Positions 61,729 through 64,000 of a stretch of DNA of 64,000 nt are shown here, piece after piece. The DNA comes from Rhodothermales bacterium (GTDB lineage: Bacteria > Bacteroidota > Rhodothermia > Rhodothermales > VXPQ01). The DNA lies in NCBI GenBank assembly GCA_022825385.1, contig JAJDWX010000042.1, forward strand, positions 49,071 through 113,070. The letters are read 5' to 3'. The notes under the pieces were generated by a model, which ran no database searches, was not told where the DNA came from, and saw only the letters and a program-made list of their open reading frames with translations. The translations under genes were made by a program, and so were the position numbers. The number at the start of each line of letters is the position of its first letter. Within the stretch, counting starts at the first letter, position 1.

Positions 61729-62640
61729 ATGCGACTTATTCGATTTGGTCCGCTCGGCGCCGAAAAGCCGGGCCTTTTGCTTGCAGACGGAACCCGCGTG
61801 GATGCTTCCGCCGCGGTCTGCGACTACGACGAAGCGTTTTTTGCCGGAGAGGGCATGGCCCGCCTCCAGGCGTGGCTTGCATCGGGCAAGGCTGCCGAGG
61901 CCCCGCGCGTGGATGCGCGCGAGCGTCTTGGCGCGCCGGTGGCGCGTCCGGGCAAGATTCTCTGCATCGGACTGAATTACCACAAGCATGCCAAGGAATC
62001 GAATATGGCCGCGCCAGAGGAGCCCGTGTTGTTCATGAAGGCGACTTCGTCCCTCAGCGGGCCGTTCGATCCCATCGTGCTGCCGCGCGGCTCGAAAAAA
62101 ACCGACTGGGAAATCGAGTTGGCCGCGGTCGTGGGGCGGCGGGCGAAATATGTCGAGGAAGACGAGGCGCTGGACTATGTGGCGGGCTATTCCATTATGA
62201 ACGACGTTTCCGAACGGGCCTACCAGATCGAGCGCGGCGGACAGTGGGTGAAGGGGAAAAGTTGCGATACGTTTTCCCCGATGGGTCCCGCGCTCGTTAC
62301 CCCGGACGAAATTCCCGACGTGCAGAATCTGGATATGCGGCTTACGCTCAACGGCGAAAAAAGGCAGGACAGTTCCACGCGCGATATGATATTTCCGGTT
62401 TCCTTTCTCGTAAGTTATGCGAGTCGTTTTATGACGTTGCTTCCGGGAGATATTTTATCCACGGGTACGCCGGAAGGCGTCGGACTGGGAATGAAGCCTC
62501 CGAAGTATCTTCGCCCGGGGTATGTCGTGCACCTTGAAATCGAACGCCTGGGGGCTATTCGGCAGGACGTGGCGCCGCCCTGGGCTCCCGTCGGCAGGCC
62601 CTGGCGCCCGGAGGCGGCCCGCGTGGAAACCAGGCAATGA
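61729..62640 (+). CDS. Fumarylacetoacetate-hydrolase-family protein, candidate diketo-deoxy-fuconate hydrolase
   Basis: ATG 61729 gives 303 residues. The FAH fold is clear: ILCIGLNYHKHAKESN, metal-binding DWEIELAAVVGRRA and SIMNDVSERAYQIERGGQWVKGKSCDTFSPMGP. FLVSYASRFMTLLPGDILSTGTPEGVGLG follows. The N-terminal part (MRLIRFGPLGAEKPGLLL) is the usual small extra domain. Family members cleave or decarboxylate beta-diketo acids. Adjacency to the SDR gene suggests cleavage of a 2,4-diketo-3-deoxy sugar acid to pyruvate and lactate; this is inference. Confidence 0.9.
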   Translation: MRLIRFGPLGAEKPGLLLADGTRVDASAAVCDYDEAFFAGEGMARLQAWLASGKAAEAPRVDARERLGAPVARPGKILCIGLNYHKHAKESNMAAPEEPVLFMKATSSLSGPFDPIVLPRGSKKTDWEIELAAVVGRRAKYVEEDEALDYVAGYSIMNDVSERAYQIERGGQWVKGKSCDTFSPMGPALVTPDEIPDVQNLDMRLTLNGEKRQDSSTRDMIFPVSFLVSYASRFMTLLPGDILSTGTPEGVGLGMKPPKYLRPGYVVHLEIERLGAIRQDVAPPWAPVGRPWRPEAARVETRQ

Positions 62641-62692
62641 AAAAGCGTGCGCCTTCCAGGTCTCTTTATTCGCGCTTTCGGCTTGACGGGGC

Positions 62693-62787
62693 CTGGGGCG
62701 CGCATTTTCACGAAACATAAACGTGCGGCAGGCTACGAGGGAGTAGCCGATCTCGGGCCCTATATTTCGTGAAAATGCGCGCCCCAG
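62693..62787. repeat. Long hairpin, type beta, inverted, left part of composite element 2
   Basis: Arms 62693-62719 and 62761-62787 form a 27-bp stem with one mismatch, starting CTGGGGCGCGCATTTTC. The 41-base loop is the reverse complement of the loop at 37262-37302 with about four changes. Relative to that copy, the AA/TT of the stem has become GG/CC in both arms. Confidence 0.9.
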
Positions 62788-62829
62788 ACCCCTCTGACTC
62801 TTGTTGGAGCGTACCCTTTCCAGAAAGGC

Positions 62830-62877
62830 AGTTAAAAAAGTAAGGCGCGAAAATTGCGAGGTTAAATAATTAAGGCA
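62830..62877 (+). repeat. A+T box, copy 6 (core of composite element 2)
   Basis: AGTTAAAAAAGTAAGGCG at 62830-62847 and GGTTAAATAATTAAGGCA at 62860-62877 are direct repeats 30 bases apart, with CGAAAATTGCGA between. Distances to the hairpins on both sides (about 42 and 13 bases) match composite element 1. Confidence 0.88.
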
Positions 62878-62890
62878 ATGCTTGTTTCGC

Positions 62891-62993
62891 GGCCTGTGGT
62901 GCGCCTTTTCGCGAATACATAAGGGTGCGTCGGGCGATGGGCTGGCATGCATATTCAGGGCCCGATGTTTCGCGAAAAGGCGCACCACAGGCC
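62891..62993. repeat. Long hairpin, type alpha, right part of composite element 2
   Basis: A perfect 25-bp inverted repeat, arms 62891-62915 (GGCCTGTGGTGCGCCTTTTC onwards) and 62969-62993, continues inward as ACAT/ATGT after a one-base bulge. The loop shares AAGGGTGCG, GGCATGCATATTC-like and GGGCCCGATG text with 37053-37101. It ends about 65 bases before tRNA-Ala. The gap 62641-63058 consists almost wholly of this composite element. Confidence 0.9.
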
Positions 62994-63058
62994 CCGCTGT
63001 GTTGCTTTGGTATCTGTGGCCTTGCGGGACGGGCGCCCCGGACGATCGGACGAAGGGG

Positions 63059-63131
63059 TGGAGCCAAGGGGAATCGAACCCCTGACCTCTACAATGCCAT
63101 TGTAGCGCTCTGCCAACTGAGCTATGGCCCC
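63059..63131 (-). tRNA. tRNA-Ala (anticodon GGC)
   Basis: Read on the minus strand, the 73-base sequence folds as a full cloverleaf. The acceptor GGGGCCA pairs with TGGCTCC, the D arm is AGCTCAGTTGGCAGAGCG, and the anticodon stem CTACA/TGTAG has loop ATGGCAT. The T arm contains GGTTCGATTCC. Anticodon GGC reads alanine GCC/GCT codons. The 3' CCA is not encoded. The end of composite element 2 lies about 65 bases beyond its 3' end. Confidence 0.97.
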
Positions 63132-63146
63132 GTTTTCGCAGGTTCC

Positions 63147-63213
63147 TTCTTCGCGCGTTATTTTCTTCACGCGTTTTTTCTTCGCGTGTTTTTTCTTCGC
63201 GTGTTTTTTCTTC
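63147..63213. repeat. T-rich 15-base tandem repeat
   Basis: CGCGTGTTTTTTCTT occurs twice exactly and about twice more with changes (CACGCGTTTTTTCTT, CGCGCGTTATTTTCTT) in the stretch just upstream of tRNA-Ala. The remaining bases to 63435 show no gene or other clear structure. Confidence 0.7.
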
Positions 63214-63435
63214 AGGCGCGATAAAGGCTATTCCATAATAACTCGCAGGCGTGGCGTTTTGTTTCCGGGCGCCTTCTGGTCCCGAATCGCCCGCGCGCCG
63301 CCATCCGGGCGTCCGTCGAAAACGGTTCTTTCCGAAAGAATTTCTTTTCGCTTCTTGATTTTAACCTTGTAATTCTGCAATTTATCAGGGATGTATCCGG
63401 TTTTTCCCATAGCGATTTTCAGCCAGGCGCAGGCC

Positions 63436-64000
63436 ATGCAAATATATTCGAGGCATTCGGCCAGGTGGGTTTGCGCATTCGTCGCGCTGGCGTTTGCGTT
63501 TGTTGTGCCTGTCCAGGGCCAAGTCATCGAAGAGGGCTACCCGACGAAGCCCGTTTTCCCCGAGGAACCCCCCGCCGCGCCCCATTTGCACGAGGAGTGC
63601 GGTCTTTTTCTGGATTCCGATGCGTTCGCGGAGGAATGCGCAGGGGATAACGGCGGGCCGGGCGTCATCGGGGTGGGCGCGGAGGGACCGGTATCCTCCG
63701 ACGTGTCGCTCGACCCCGCGTGGCGTACGCCGCCTCGCCTGGAATGCCCGTCGGCGGTGTTTCTGGACGAATTGGAGACGGGCGCCATCGACTGCCACGC
63801 CTCGGACGCGGCGGGCGAAGAGCATCTGGACTATCGCTGGGAACCCATAGGCGGCGCGTCGCGGGACTATCTGGAGAATCCGCGCCTGATCCCGGAGGAC
63901 GCGCCGAACCCCATGGTGGTGGCGCCGTCGTCTCCTCAGTACGAAGCGCTGGAGACGTTTCTTTCGGAAGAGGGAACGCAGCGGTATCGGTACCGCCTGA
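63436..64000 (+). CDS. Secreted protein of unknown function (3' end beyond the window)
   Basis: From ATG 63436 the frame is open to the window end (188 codons seen); ATG 63391 is an alternative start. The signal peptide is WVCAFVALAFAFVVPVQGQ. The mature part is acidic and proline-rich (EEGYPTKPVFPEEPPAAPHLHEE). It then has LECPSAVFLDELETGAIDCHASDAAGEEHLDYRWEP, which resembles the opening of an immunoglobulin/PKD-like repeat in large Rhodothermota surface proteins. No domain is complete. It could be a type IX-secreted protein, but the C-terminus is not visible. Confidence 0.65.
   Translation, partial: MQIYSRHSARWVCAFVALAFAFVVPVQGQVIEEGYPTKPVFPEEPPAAPHLHEECGLFLDSDAFAEECAGDNGGPGVIGVGAEGPVSSDVSLDPAWRTPPRLECPSAVFLDELETGAIDCHASDAAGEEHLDYRWEPIGGASRDYLENPRLIPEDAPNPMVVAPSSPQYEALETFLSEEGTQRYRYRL

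Overview
The window comes from a G+C-rich bacterium of the Bacteroidota/Rhodothermota type, most likely a member of or close to Rhodothermales. This rests on a FecI-like sigma factor/FecR/TonB-dependent receptor module with an STN domain and a DUF4249-type partner, a DUF3276/PUR-family protein, a secreted Calx-beta protein ending in a type IX secretion-like C-terminal domain, two bacillithiol genes (bshC, bshB1) and BamD. The placement is an inference; no 16S gene is present.

Bases 1-16.6 kb hold a TrmH-like methyltransferase end, a phosphofructokinase with PPi-type active-site residues, an SDR, a hipB-hipA toxin-antitoxin pair with an unusually A+T-rich leader, the sigma/FecR/TonB receptor module (4.2-10.5 kb), recX, a PUR-family gene, hisD-hisC, a bifunctional-nuclease-family gene and bshC. 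Bases 16.6-23.7 kb are an accessory region: an OLD-like ATPase on the minus strand, then a plus-strand island (19.3-23.3 kb). The island carries a AAA ATPase overlapping a small PD-(D/E)xK nuclease-like gene, the truncated start of a DUF1156 methylase gene, and an AIPR-family gene. A bipartite A+T-rich repeat lies on both sides of it.

Bases 23.7-34.9 kb are a dense block of core genes: leuS, bshB1, efp, accB, accC, gcvH, guaA, an LpoA-like periplasmic protein, bamD and nadD. Bases 35-52 kb mix a secreted adhesin-like protein, a redoxin, an NhaC antiporter, glgP, prmC, an A+T-rich orphan outer-membrane protein, a glycosyltransferase, a periplasmic thioredoxin, plsC, an HtrA protease, aroC and valS. 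Bases 52-62.6 kb look like a carbohydrate catabolic cluster: MFS sugar porter, GH-like lipoprotein, a 1170-residue cellobiose-phosphorylase-like protein, KDPG-type aldolase, sulfatase, SDR and FAH-family hydrolase. The last pair fits the end of a non-phosphorylating deoxy-sugar acid (L-fuconate-like) route. The window ends with tRNA-Ala(GGC) and the start of a secreted protein.

The most distinctive non-coding feature is a modular intergenic element of about 300 bp seen at 37.0-37.3 kb and 62.7-63.0 kb. Two long near-perfect hairpins flank an A+T-rich box made of two direct repeats about 30 bp apart. The two hairpin types have swapped sides between the loci, and stem changes are matched in both arms. 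Further copies of the A+T box lie at 19.06, 23.31, 23.46 and 43.76 kb, next to accessory genes.
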